This document shows, piece after piece, positions 37,904 through 51,592 of a stretch of DNA of 64,000 bases. A model generated the notes under the pieces. It saw nothing but the letters and a program-made list of their open reading frames with translations. It was not told the origin of the DNA and searched no databases. Each line of letters opens with the position of its first letter. Positions within the stretch are counted from its first letter, which is position 1. Source of the DNA: Auanema rhodensis. Taxonomy: Eukaryota; Nematoda; Chromadorea; Rhabditida; Rhabditidae. The position numbers and the translations under genes were made by a program. The stretch is taken from positions 1,054,001 to 1,118,000 of the forward strand of contig OZ059898.1 of NCBI GenBank assembly GCA_964057225.1, given 5' to 3'.

Positions 37904-40009
37904 TGTGTTATCAGATTTGCGCTAGCTTAAAAATGCACCGAGATATCAACTGATATAAGTTCACACTTATATCCTCGATTTTCACCCTGAAGAATTAATT
38001 TTTTCGTTGAATAACATTGTCCATCGTCTTTGCCTTGAAAAAAGGAATCTAAAAACATCTACTTTTTGCTAAATTATTTTGAAATTTTTTGAAAAAATTT
38101 TTGTCAAAATGTTTTTGGAAGCAATGTTGAGTGTACATGGAAACTCAACATACACTAATGCATCATTTTTCAAACGATCATAACTAATTTTTGTATTAAG
38201 CGTTTCTCAATGTAATATAGTGCATTCGATGCGGATTTTTAAGCTGCGTCGATCTGTGTTATCAGATTTGCGCTAGCTTAAAAATGCACCGAGATATCGA
38301 CTGATATAAATTCACACTTATATCCTCGATTTTCACCCTGAAGAATTAATTTTTTCGTTGAATAACATTGTCCATCGTCTTTGCCTTGAAAAATGGAATC
38401 TAAAAACATCTACTTTTTGCTAAATTATCTTGAAATTTTTCGAAACAATTTTTGTCAAAATGTTTTTGGAAGCAATGTTGAGTGTACATGGAAACTCAAC
38501 ATACACTAATGCATCATTTTTCAAACGATCATAACTAATTTTTGTATTAAGCGTTTCTCAATGTAATATAGTGCATTTGATGCGGATTTTTAAGCTGCGT
38601 CGATCTGTGTTATCAGATTTGCGCTAGCTTAAAAATGCACCGAGATATCAACTGATATAAGTTCACACTTATATCCTCGATTTTCACCCTGAAGAATTAA
38701 TTTTTTCGTTGAATAACATTGTCCATCGTCTTTGCCTTGAAAAATGGAATCTAAAAACATCTACTTTTTGCTAAATTATTTTGAAATTTTTCGAAACAAT
38801 TTTTGTCAAAATGTTTTTGGAAGCAATGTTGAGTGTACATGGATACTCAACATACACTAATGCATCATTTTTCAAACGATCATAACTAATTTTTGTATTA
38901 AGCGTTTCTCAATGTAATATAGTGCATTCGATGCGGATTTTTAAGCTGCGTCGATCTGTGTTATCAGATTTGCGCTAGCTTAAAAATGCACCGAGATATC
39001 GACTGATATAAATTCACACTTATATCCTCGATTTTCACCCTGAAGAATTAATTTTTTCGTTGAATAACATTGTCCATCGTCTTTGCCTTGAAAAATGGAA
39101 TCTAAAAACATCTACTTTTTGCTAAATTATCTTGAAATTTTTCGAAAAAATTTTTGTCAAAATGTTTTTGGAAGCAATGTTGAGTGTACATGGAAACTCA
39201 ACATACACTAATGCATCATTTTTCAAACGATCATAACTAATTTTTGTATTAAGCGTTTCTCAATGTAATATAGTGCATTCGATGCGGATTTTTAAGCTGC
39301 GTCGATCTGTGTTATCAGATTTGCGCTAGCTTAAAAATGCACCGAGATATCGACTGATATAAATTCACACTTATATCCTCGATTTTCACCCTGAAGAATT
39401 AATTTTTCCGTTGAATAACATTGTCCATCGTCTTTGCCTTGAAAAATGGAATCTAAAAACATCTACTTTTTGCTAAATTATCTTGAAATTTTTCGAAAAA
39501 ATTTTTGTCAAAATGTTTTTGGAAGCAATGTTGAGTGTACATGGAAACTCAACATACACTAATGCATCATTTTTCAAACGATCATAACTAATTTTTGTAT
39601 TAAGCGTTTCTCAATGTAATATAGTGCATTCGATGCGGATTTTTAAGCTGCGTCGATCTGTGTTATCAGATTTGCGCTAGCTTAAAAATGCACCGAGATA
39701 TCGACTGATATAAGTTCACACTTATATCCTCGATTTTCACCCTGAAGAATTAATTTTTTCGTTGAATAACATTATCCATCGTTTTTGCCTTGAAAAATGG
39801 AATCTAAAAACATCTACTTTTTGCTAAATTATCTTGAAATTTTTCGAAAAAATTTTTGTCAAAATGTTTTTGGAAGCAATGTTGAGTGTACATGGAAACT
39901 CAACATACACTAATGCATCATTTTTCAAACGATCATAACTAATTTTTGTATTAAGCGTTTCTCAATGTAATATAGTGCATTCGATGCGGATTTTTAAGCA
40001 GCGTCGATC
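37904..40009 (+). repeat. Last G45-bearing block (M109-M114)
   Basis: M109 (A140/T187), M110 (G45/A56/C175/C192/T324), M111 (C192/T239), M112 and M113 (G45/A56/C175; M113 has a private T101C), M114 (G45/G56, A116, T125, C175, A342). M110 combines C175 with C192, which are otherwise on separate types, so it looks recombinant. No monomer after M114 has G45. Confidence 0.7.
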
Positions 40010-43000
40010 TGTGATATCAGATTTGCGCTAGCTTAAAAATGCACCGAGATATCAACTGATATAAGTTCACACTTATATCCTCGATTTTCACCCTGAAGAA
40101 TTAATTTTTTCGTTGAATAACATTGTCCATCGTCTTTGCCTTGAAAAAAGAAATCTAAAAACATCTACTTTTTGCTAAATTATTTTGAAATTTTTCGAAA
40201 AAATTTTTGTCAAAATGTTTTTGGAAGCAATGTTGAGTGTACATGGAAACTCAACATACACTAATGCATCATTTTTCAAACGATCATAACTAATTTTTGT
40301 ATTAAGCGTTTCTCAATGTAATATAGTGCATTCGATGCGGATTTTTAAGCTGCGTCGATCTGTGTTATCAGATTTGCGCTAGCTTAAAAATGCACCGAGA
40401 TATCAACTGATATAAGTTCACACTTATATCCTCGATTTTCACCCTGAAGAATTAATTTTTTCGTTGAATAACATTGTCCATCGTCTTTGCCTTGAAAAAT
40501 GGAATCTAAAAACATCTACTTTTTGCTAAATTATCTTGAAATTTTTCGAAAAAATTTTTGTCAAAATGTTTTTGGAAGCAATGTTGAGTGTACATGGAAA
40601 CTCAACATACACTAATGCATCATTTTTCAAACGATCATAACTAATTTTTGTATTAAGCGTTTCTCAATGTAATATAGTGCATTCGATGCGGATTTTTAAG
40701 CTGCGTCGATCTGTGTTATCAGATTTGCGCTAGCTTAAAAATGCACCGAGATATCAACTGATATAAGTTCACACTTATATCCTCGATTTTCACCCTGAAA
40801 AATTAATTTTTTCGTTGAATAACATTGTCCATCGTCTTTGCCTTGAAAAAAGGAATCTAAAAACATCTACTTTTTGCTAAATTATTTAGAAATTTTTTGA
40901 AAAAATTTTTGTCAAAATGTTTTTGGAAGCAATGTTGAGTGTACATGGAAACTCAACATACACTAATGCATCATTTTTCAAACGATCATAACTAATTTTT
41001 GTATTAAGCGTTTCTCAATGTAATATAGTGCATTCGATGCGGATTTTTAAGCTGCGTCGATCTGTGTTATCAGATTTGCGCTAGCTTAAAAATGCACCGA
41101 GATATCAACTGATATAAGTTCACACTTATATCCTCGATTTTCACCCTGAAGAATTAATTTTTTCGTTGAATAACATTATCCATCGTTTTTGCCTTGAAAA
41201 ATGGAATCTAAAAACATCTACTTTTTGCTAAATTATCTTGAAATTTTTCGAAAAAATTTTTGTCAAAATGTTTTTGGAAGCAATGTTGAGTGTACATGGA
41301 AACTCAACATACACTAATGCATCATTTTTCAAACGATCATAACTAATTTTTGTATTAAGCGTTTCTCAATGTAATATAGTGCATTCGATGCGGATTTTTA
41401 AGCAGCGTCGATCTGTGATATCAGATTTGCGCTAGCTTAAAAATGCACCGAGATATCAACTGATATAAGTTCACACTTATATCCTCGATTTTCACCCTGA
41501 AGAATTAATTTTTTCGTTGAATAACATTGTCCATCGTCTTTGCCTTGAAAAAAGGAATCTAAAAACATCTACTTTTTGCTAAATTATTTTGAAATTTTTT
41601 GAAAAAATTTTTGTCAAAATGTTTTTGGAAGCAATGTTGAGTGTACATGGAAACTCAACATACACTAATGCATCATTTTTCAAACGATCATAACTAATTT
41701 TTGTATTAAGCGTTTCTCAATGTAATATAGTGCATTCGATGCGGATTTTTAAGCTGCGTCGATCTGTGTTATCAGATTTGCGCTAGCTTAAAAATGCACC
41801 GAGATATCAACTGATATAAGTTCACACTTATATCCTCGATTTTCACCCTGAAGAATTAATTTTTTCGTTGAATAACATTGTCCATCGTCTTTGCCTTGAA
41901 AAATGGAATCTAAAAACATCTACTTTTTGCTAAATTATCTTGAAATTTTTCGAAAAAATTTTTGTCAAAATGTTTTTGGAAGCAATGTTGAGTGTACATG
42001 GAAACTCAACATACACTAATGCATCATTTTTCAAACGATCATAACTAATTTTTGTATTAAGCGTTTCTCAATGTAATATAGTGCATTCGATGCGGATTTT
42101 TAAGCTGCGTCGATCTGTGTTATCAGATTTGCGCTAGCTTAAAAATGCACCGAGATATCAACTGATATAAGTTCACACTTATATCCTCGATTTTCACCCT
42201 GAAGAATTAATTTTTTCGTTGAATAACATTGTCCATCGTCTTTGCCTTGAAAAAAGGAATCTAAAAACATCTACTTTTTGCTAAATTATTTTGAAATTTT
42301 TTGAAAAAATTTTTGTCAAAATGTTTTTGGAAGCAATGTTGAGTGTACATGGAAACTCAACATACACTAATGCATCATTTTTCAAACGATCATAACTAAT
42401 TTTTGTATTAAGCGTTTCTCAATGTAATATAGTGCATTCGATGCGGATTTTTAAGCTGCGTCGATCTGTGTTATCAGATTTGCGCTAGCTTAAAAATGCA
42501 CCGAGATATCAACTGATATAAGTTCACACTTATATCCTCGATTTTCACCCTGAAGAATTAATTTTTTCGTTGAATAACATTGTCCATCGTCTTTGCCTTG
42601 AAAAAAGGAATCTAAAAACATCTACTTTTTGCTAAATTATTTTGAAATTTTTTGAAAAAATTTTTGTCAAAATGTTTTTGGAAGCAATGTTGAGTGTACA
42701 TGGAAACTCAACATACACTAATGCATCATTTTTCAAACGATCATAACTAATTTTTGTATTAAGCGTTTCTCAATGTAATATAGTGCATTCGATGCGGATT
42801 TTTAAGCTGCGTCGATCTGTGTTATCAGATTTGCGCTAGCTTAAAAATGCACCGAGATATCAACTGATATAAGTTCACACTTATATCCTCGATTTTCACC
42901 CTGAAGAATTAATTTTTTCGTTGAATAACATTGTCCATCGTCTTTGCCTTGAAAAAAGGAATCTAAAAACATCTACTTTTTGCTAAATTATTTTGAAATT

Positions 43001-46000
43001 TTTCGAAAAAATTTTTGTCAAAATGTTTTTGGAAGCAATGTTGAGTGTACATGGAAACTCAACATACACTAATGCATCATTTTTCAAACGATCATAACTA
43101 ATTTTTGTATTAAGCGTTTCTCAATGTAATATAGTGCATTCGATGCGGATTTTTAAGCTGCGTCGATCTGTGTTATCAGATTTGCGCTAGCTTAAAAATG
43201 CACCGAGATATCAACTGATATAAGTTCACACTTATATCCTCGATTTTCACCCTGAAGAATTAATTTTTTCGTTGAATAACATTGTCCATCGTCTTTGCCT
43301 TGAAAAATGGAATCTAAAAACATCTACTTTTCGCTAAATTATCTTGAAATTTTTCGAAAAAATTTTTGTCAAAATGTTTTTGGAAGCAATGTTGAGTGTA
43401 CATGGAAACTCAACATACACTAATGCATCATTTTTCAAACGATCATAACTAATTTTTGTATTAAGCGTTTCTCAATGTAATATAGTGCATTCGATGCGGA
43501 TTTTTAAGCTGCGTCGATCTGTGTTATCAGATTTGCGCTAGCTTAAAAATGCACCGAGATATCAACTGATATAAGTTCACACTTATATCCTCGATTTTCA
43601 CCCTGAAGAATTAATTTTTTCGTTGAATAACATTGTCCATCGTCTTTGCCTTGAAAAAAGGAATCTAAAAACATCTACTTTTTGCTAAATTATTTTGAAA
43701 TTTTTCGAAAAAATTTTTGTCAAAATGTTTTTGGAAGCAATGTTGAGTGTACATGGAAACTCAACATACACTAATGCATCATTTTTCAAACGATCATAAC
43801 TAATTTTTGTATTAAGCGTTTCTCAATGTAGTATAGTGCATTTGATGCGGATTTTTAAGCTGCGTCGATCTGTGTTATCAGATTTGCGCTAGCTTAAAAA
43901 TGCACCGAGATATCAACTGATATAAGTTCACACTTATATCCTCGATTTTCACCCTGAAGAATTAATTTTTTCGTTGAATAACATTGTCCATCGTTTTTGC
44001 CTTGAAAAATGGAATCTAAAAACATCTACTTTTTGCTAAATTATCTTGAAATTTTTCGAAAAAATTTTTGTCAAAATGTTTTTGGAAGCAATGTTGAGTG
44101 TACATGGAAACTCAACATACACTAATGCATCATTTTTCAAACGATCATAACTAATTTTTGTATTAAGCGTTTCTCAATGTAATATAGTGCATTCGATGCG
44201 GATTTTTAAGCAGCGTCGATCTGTGATATCAGATTTGCGCTAGCTTAAAAATGCACCGAGATATCAACTGATATAAGTTCACACTTATATCCTCGATTTT
44301 CACCCTGAAGAATTAATTTTTTCGTTGAATAACATTGTCCATCGTCTTTGCCTTGAAAAAAGGAATCTAAAAACATCTACTTTTTGCTAAATTATTTTGA
44401 AATTTTTCGAAAAAATTTTTGTCAAAATGTTTTTGGAAGCAATGTTGAGTGTACATGGAAACTCAACATACACTAATGCATCATTTTTCAAACGATCATA
44501 ACTAATTTTTGTATTAAGCGTTTCTCAATGTAGTATAGTGCATTTGATGCGGATTTTTAAGCTGCGTCGATCTGTGTTATCAGATTTGCGCTAGCTTAAA
44601 AATGCACCGAGATATCAACTGATATAAGTTCACACTTATATCCTCGATTTTCACCCTGAAGAATTAATTTTTTCGTTGAATAACATTGTCCATCGTCTTT
44701 GCCTTGAAAAAAGGAATCTAAAAACATCTACTTTTTGCTAAATTATTTTGAAATTTTTTGAAAAAATTTTTGTCAAAATGTTTTTGGAAGCAATGTTGAG
44801 TGTACATGGAAACTCAACATACACTAATGCATCATTTTTCAAACGATCATAACTAATTTTTGTATTAAGCGTTTCTCAATGTAGTATAGTGCATTTGATG
44901 CGGATTTTTAAGCTGCGTCGATCTGTGTTATCAGATTTGCGCTAGCTTAAAAATGCACCGAGATATCAACTGATATAAGTTCACACTTATATCCTCGATT
45001 TTCACCCTGAAGAATTAATTTTTTCGTTGAATAACATTGTCCATCGTCTTTGCCTTGAAAAAAGGAATCTAAAAACATCTACTTTTTGCTAAATTATTTT
45101 GAAATTTTTCGAAAAAATTTTTGTCAAAATGTTTTTGGAAGCAATGTTGAGTGTACATGGAAACTCAACATACACTAATGCATCATTTTTCAAACGATCA
45201 TAACTAATTTTTGTATTAAGCGTTTCTCAATGTAATATAGTGCATTCGATGCGGATTTTTAAGCTGCGTCGATCTGTGTTATCAGATTTGCGCTAGCTTA
45301 AAAATGCACCGAGATATCAACTGATATAAGTTCACACTTATATCCTCGATTTTCACCCTGAAGAATTAATTTTTTCGTTGAATAACATTGTCCATCGTCT
45401 TTGCCTTGAAAAAAGGAATCTAAAAACATCTACTTTTTGCTAAATTATTTTGAAATTTTCCGAAAAAATTTTTGTCAAAATGTTTTTGGAAGCAATGTTG
45501 AGTGTACATGGAAACTCAACATACACTAATGCATCATTTTTCAAACGATCATAACTAATTTTTGTATTAAGCGTTTCTCAATGTAGTATAGTGCATTTGA
45601 TGCGGATTTTTAAGCTGCGTCGATCTGTGTTATCAGATTTGCGCTAGCTTAAAAATGCACCGAGATATCAACTGATATAAGTTCACACTTATATCCTCGA
45701 TTTTCACCCTGAAGAATTAATTTTTTCGTTGAATAACATTGTCCATCGTCTTTGCCTTGAAAAAAGGAATCTAAAAACATCTACTTTTTGCTAAATTATT
45801 TTGAAATTTTTCGAAAAAATTTTTGTCAAAATGTTTTTGGAAGCAATGTTGAGTGTACATGGAAACTCAACATACACTAATGCATCATTTTTCAAACGAT
45901 CATAACTAATTTTTGTATTAAGCGTTTCTCAATGTAATATAGTGCATTCGATGCGGATTTTTAAGCTGCGTCGATCTGTGTTATCAGATTTGCGCTAGCT

Positions 46001-46678
46001 TAAAAATGCACCGAGATATCAACTGATATAAGTTCACACTTATATCCTCGATTTTCACCCTGAAGAATTAATTTTTTCGTTGAATAACATTGTCCATCGT
46101 CTTTGCCTTGAAAAAAGGAATCTAAAAACATCTACTTTTTGCTAAATTATTTTGAAATTTTTCGAAAAAATTTTTGTCAAAATGTTTTTGGAAGCAATGT
46201 TGAGTGTACATGGAAACTCAACATACACTAATGCATCATTTTTCAAACGATCATAACTAATTTTTGTATTAAGCGTTTCTCAATGTAGTATAGTGCATTT
46301 GATGCGGATTTTTAAGCTGCGTCGATCTGTGTTATCAGATTTGCGCTAGCTTAAAAATGCACCGAGATATCAACTGATATAAGTTCACACTTATATCCTC
46401 GATTTTCACCCTGAAGAATTAATTTTTTCGTTGAATAACATTGTCCATCGTTTTTGCCTTGAAAAATGGAATCTAAAAACATCTACTTTTTGCTAAATTA
46501 TCTTGAAATTTTTCGAAAAAATTTTTGTCAAAATGTTTTTGGAAGCAATGTTGAGTGTACATGGAAACTCAACATACACTAATGCATCATTTTTCAAACG
46601 ATCATAACTAATTTTTGTATTAAGCGTTTCTCAATGTAATATAGTGCATTCGATGCGGATTTTTAAGCAGCGTCGATC
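40010..46678 (+). repeat. Domain 2: A140-dominated transition block (M115-M133)
   Basis: Thirteen of nineteen monomers carry A140; the C175/T140 type appears only at M116, M118, M120, M124, M126 and M133. Among the A140 monomers some have T187 (M117, M119, M121, M122, M128). From M125 on, G312 and T324 become common. Private changes include G142A in M115, G89A and T177A in M117, and T164C in M124. The last three A342 monomers are M118, M126 and M133. Confidence 0.7.
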
Positions 46679-49600
46679 TGTGTTATCAGATTTGCGCTAG
46701 CTTAAAAATGCACCGAGATATCAACTGATATAAGTTCACACTTATATCCTCGATTTTCACCCTGAAGAATTAATTTTCTCGTTGAATAACATTGTCCATC
46801 GTCTTTGCCTTGAAAAATGGAATCTAAAAACATCTACTTTTTGCTAAATTATTTTGAAATTTTTCGAAACAATTTTTGTCAAAATGTTTTTGGAAGCAAT
46901 GTTGAGTGTACATGGAAACTCAACATACACTAATGCATCATTTTTCAAACGATCATAACTAATTTTTGTATTAAGCGTTTCTCAATGTAGTATAATGCAT
47001 TCGATGCGGATTTTTAAACTGCGTCGATCTGTGTTATCAGATTTGCGCTAGCTTAAAAATGCACCGAGATATCAACTGATATAAGTTCACACTTATATCC
47101 TCGATTTTCACCCTGAAGAATTAATTTTTTCGTTGAATAACATTGTCCATCGTCTTTGCCTTGAAAAAAGGAATCTAAAAACATCTACTTTTTGCTAAAT
47201 TATTTTGAAATTTTCCGAAAAAATTTTTGTCAAAATGTTTTTGGAAGCAATGTTGAGTGTACATGGAAACTCAACATACACTAATGCATCATTTTTCAAA
47301 CGATCATAACTAATTTTTGTATTAAGCGTTTCTCAATGTAGTATAGTGCATTTGATGCGGATTTTTAAGCTGCGTCGATCTGTGTTATCAGATTTGCGCT
47401 AGCTTAAAAATGCACCGAGATATAAACTGATATAAGTTCACACTTATATCCTCGATTTTCACCCTGAAGAATTAATTTTTTCGTTGAATAACATTGTCCA
47501 TCGTCTTTGCCTTGAAAAAAGGAATCTAAAAACATCTACTTTTTGCTAAATTATTTTGAAATTTTTCGAAAAAATTTTTGTCAAAATGTTTTTGGAAGCA
47601 ATGTTGAGTGTACATGGAAACTCAACATACACTAATGCATCATTTTTCAAACGATCATAACTAATTTTTGTATTAAGCGTTTCTCAATGTAGTATAGTGC
47701 ATTTGATGCGGATTTTTAAGCTGCGTCGATCTGTGTTATCAGATTTGCGCTAGCTTAAAAATGCACCGAGATATCAACTGATATAAGTTCACACTTATAT
47801 CCTCGATTTTCACCCTGAAGAATTAATTTTTTCGTTGAATAACATTGTCCATCGTCTTTGCCTTGAAAAAAGGAATCTAAAAACATCTACTTTTTGCTAA
47901 ATTATTTTGAAATTTTTCGAAAAAATTTTTGTCAAAATGTTTTTGGAAGCAATGTTGAGTGTACATGGAAACTCAACATACACTAATGCATCATTTTTCA
48001 AACGATCATAACTAATTTTTGTATTAAGCGTTTCTCAATGTAGTATAGTGCATTTGATGCGGATTTTTAAGCTGCGTCGATCTGTGTTATCAGATTTGCG
48101 CTAGCTTTAAAATGCACCGAGATATCAACTGATATAAGTTCACACTTATATCCTCGATTTTCACCCTGAAGAATTAATTTTTTCGTTGAATAACATTGTC
48201 CATCGTCTTTGCCTTGAAAAATGGAATCTAAAAACATCTACTTTTTGCTAAATTATCTTGAAATTTTTCGAAAAAATTTTTGTCAAAATGTTTTTGGAAG
48301 CAATGTTGAGTGTACATGGAAACTCAACATACACTAATGCATCATTTTTCAAACGATCATAACTAATTTTTGTATTAAGCGTTTCTCAATGTAATATAGT
48401 GCATTCGATGCGGATTTTTAAGCTGCGTCGATCTGTGTTATCAGATTTGCGCTAGCTTAAAAATGCACCGAGATATCAACTGATATAAGTTCACACTTAT
48501 ATCCTCGATTTTCACCCTGAAGAATTAATTTTTTCGTTGAATAACATTGTCCATCGTCTTTGCCTTGAAAAAAGGAATCTAAAAACATCTACTTTTTGCT
48601 AAATTATTTTGAAATTTTTCGAAAAAATTTTTGTCAAAATGTTTTTGGAAGCAATGTTGAGTGTACATGGAAGCTCAACATACACTAATGCATCATTTTT
48701 CAAACGATCATAACTAATTTTTGTATTAAGCGTTTCTCAATGTAGTATAGTGCATTTGATGCGGATTTTTAAGCTGCGTCGATCTGTGTTATCAGATTTG
48801 CGCTAGCTTAAAAATGCACCGAGATATCAACTGATATAAGTTCACACTTATATCCTCGATTTTCACCCTGAAGAATTAATTTTTTCGTTGAATAACATTG
48901 TCCATCGTCTTTGCCTTGAAAAATGGAATCTAAAAACATCTACTTTTTGCTAAATTATTTTGAAATTTTTCGAAACAATTTTTGTCAAAATGTTTTTGGA
49001 AGCAATGTTGAGTGTACATGGAAACTCAACATACACTAATGCATCATTTTTCAAACGATCATAACTAATTTTTGTATTAAGCGTTTCTCAATGTAGTATA
49101 GTGCATTTGATGCGGATTTTTAAGCTGCGTCGATCTGTGTTATCAGATTTGCGCTAGCTTAAAAATGCACCGAGATATCAACTGATATAAGTTCACACTT
49201 ATATCCTCGATTTTCACCCTGAAGAATTAATTTTCTCGTTGAATAACATTGTCCATCGTCTTTGCCTTGAAAAATGGAATCTAAAAACATCTACTTTTTG
49301 CTAAATTATTTTGAAATTTTTCGAAACAATTTTTGTCAAAATGTTTTTGGAAGCAATGTTGAGTGTACATGGAAACTCAACATACACTAATGCATCATTT
49401 TTCAAACGATCATAACTAATTTTTGTATTAAGCGTTTCTCAATGTAGTATAATGCATTCGATGCGGATTTTTAAACTGCGTCGATCTGTGTTATCAGATT
49501 TGCGCTAGCTTAAAAATGCACCGAGATATCAACTGATATAAGTTCACACTTATATCCTCGATTTTCACCCTGAAGAATTAATTTTTTCGTTGAATAACAT

Positions 49601-51592
49601 TGTCCATCGTCTTTGCCTTGAAAAAAGGAATCTAAAAACATCTACTTTTTGCTAAATTATTTCGAAATTTTCCGAAAAAATTTTTGTCAAAATGTTTTTG
49701 GAAGCAATGTTGAGTGTACATGGAAACTCAACATACACTAATGCATCATTTTTCAAACGATCATAACTAATTTTTGTATTAAGCGTTTCTCAATGTAGTA
49801 TAATGCATTCGATGCGGATTTTTAAACTGCGTCGATCTGTGTTATCAGATTTGCGCTAGCTTAAAAATGCACCGAGATATCAACTGATATAAGTTCACAC
49901 TTATATCCTCGATTTTCACCCTGAAGAATTAATTTTCTCGTTGAATAACATTGTCCATCGTCTTTGCCTTGAAAAATGGAATCTAAAAACATCTACTTTT
50001 TGCTAAATTATTTTGAAATTTTTCGAAACAATTTTTGTCAAAATGTTTTTGGAAGCAATGTTGAGTGTACATGGAAACTCAACATACACTAATGCATCAT
50101 TTTTCAAACGATCATAACTAATTTTTGTATTAAGCGTTTCTCAATGTAGTATAGTGCATTTGATGCGGATTTTTAAGCTGCGTCGATCTGTGTTATCAGA
50201 TTTGCGCTAGCTTAAAAATGCACCGAGATATCAACTGATATAAGTTCACACTTATATCCTCGATTTTCACCCTGAAGAATTAATTTTCTCGTTGAATAAC
50301 ATTGTCCATCGTCTTTGCCTTGAAAAATGGAATCTAAAAACATCTACTTTTTGCTAAATTATTTTGAAATTTTTCGAAACAATTTTTGTCAAAATGTTTT
50401 TGGAAGCAATGTTGAGTGTACATGGAAACTCAACATACACTAATGCATCATTTTTCAAACGATCATAACTAATTTTTGTATTAAGCGTTTCTCAATGTAG
50501 TATAATGCATTCGATGCGGATTTTTAAACTGCGTCGATCTGTGTTATCAGATTTGCGCTAGCTTAAAAATGCACCGAGATATCAACTGATATAAGTTCAC
50601 ACTTATATCCTCGATTTTCACCCTGAAGAATTAATTTTCTCGTTGAATAACATTGTCCATCGTCTTTGCCTTGAAAAATGGAATCTAAAAACATCTACTT
50701 TTTGCTAAATTATTTTGAAATTTTCCGAAAAAATTTTTGTCAAAATGTTTTTGGAAGCAATGTTGAGTGTACATGGAAACTCAACATACACTAATGCATC
50801 ATTTTTCAAACGATCATAACTAATTTTTGTATTAAGCGTTTCTCAATGTAGTATAGTGCATTTGATGCGGATTTTTAAGCTGCGTCGATCTGTGTTATCA
50901 GATTTGCGCTAGCTTAAAAATGCACCGAGATATCAACTGATATAAGTTCACACTTATATCCTCGATTTTCACCCTGAAGAATTAATTTTTTCGTTGAATA
51001 ACATTGTCCATCGTCTTTGCCTTGAAAAAAGGAATCTAAAAACATCTACTTTTTGCTAAATTATTTTGAAATTTTTCGAAAAAATTTTTGTCAAAATGTT
51101 TTTGGAAGCAATGTTGAGTGTACATGGAAACTCAACATACACTAATGCATCATTTTTCAAACGATCATAACTAATTTTTGTATTAAGCGTTTCTCAATGT
51201 AGTATAGTGCATTTGATGCGGATTTTTAAGCTGCGTCGATCTGTGTTATCAGATTTGCGCTAGCTTTAAAATGCACCGAGATATCAACTGATATAAGTTC
51301 ACACTTATATCCTCGATTTTCACCCTGAAGAATTAATTTTTTCGTTGAATAACATTGTCCATCGTCTTTGCCTTGAAAAAAGGAATCTAAAAACATCTAC
51401 TTTTTGCTAAATTATTTTGAAATTTTTCGAAAAAATTTTTGTCAAAATGTTTTTGGAAGCAATGTTGAGTGTACATGGAAACTCAACATACACTAATGCA
51501 TCATTTTTCAAACGATCATAACTAATTTTTGTATTAAGCGTTTCTCAATGTAGTATAGTGCATTTGATGCGGATTTTTAAGCTGCGTCGATC
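46679..51592 (+). repeat. Domain 3 opening block (M134-M147)
   Basis: This block brings in T100C (M134, M141, M143, M144, M145) and the linked pair A317/A340 (M134, M141, M142, M144). C186 occurs in M135, M142 and M145. C44A occurs in M136, T26 in M138 and M147, and A240G in M139. M140-M141 and M143-M144 form a two-monomer pattern (C192/G312/T324, then C100/C192/A317/A340). G312/T324 is the usual 3' end otherwise. Confidence 0.7.
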
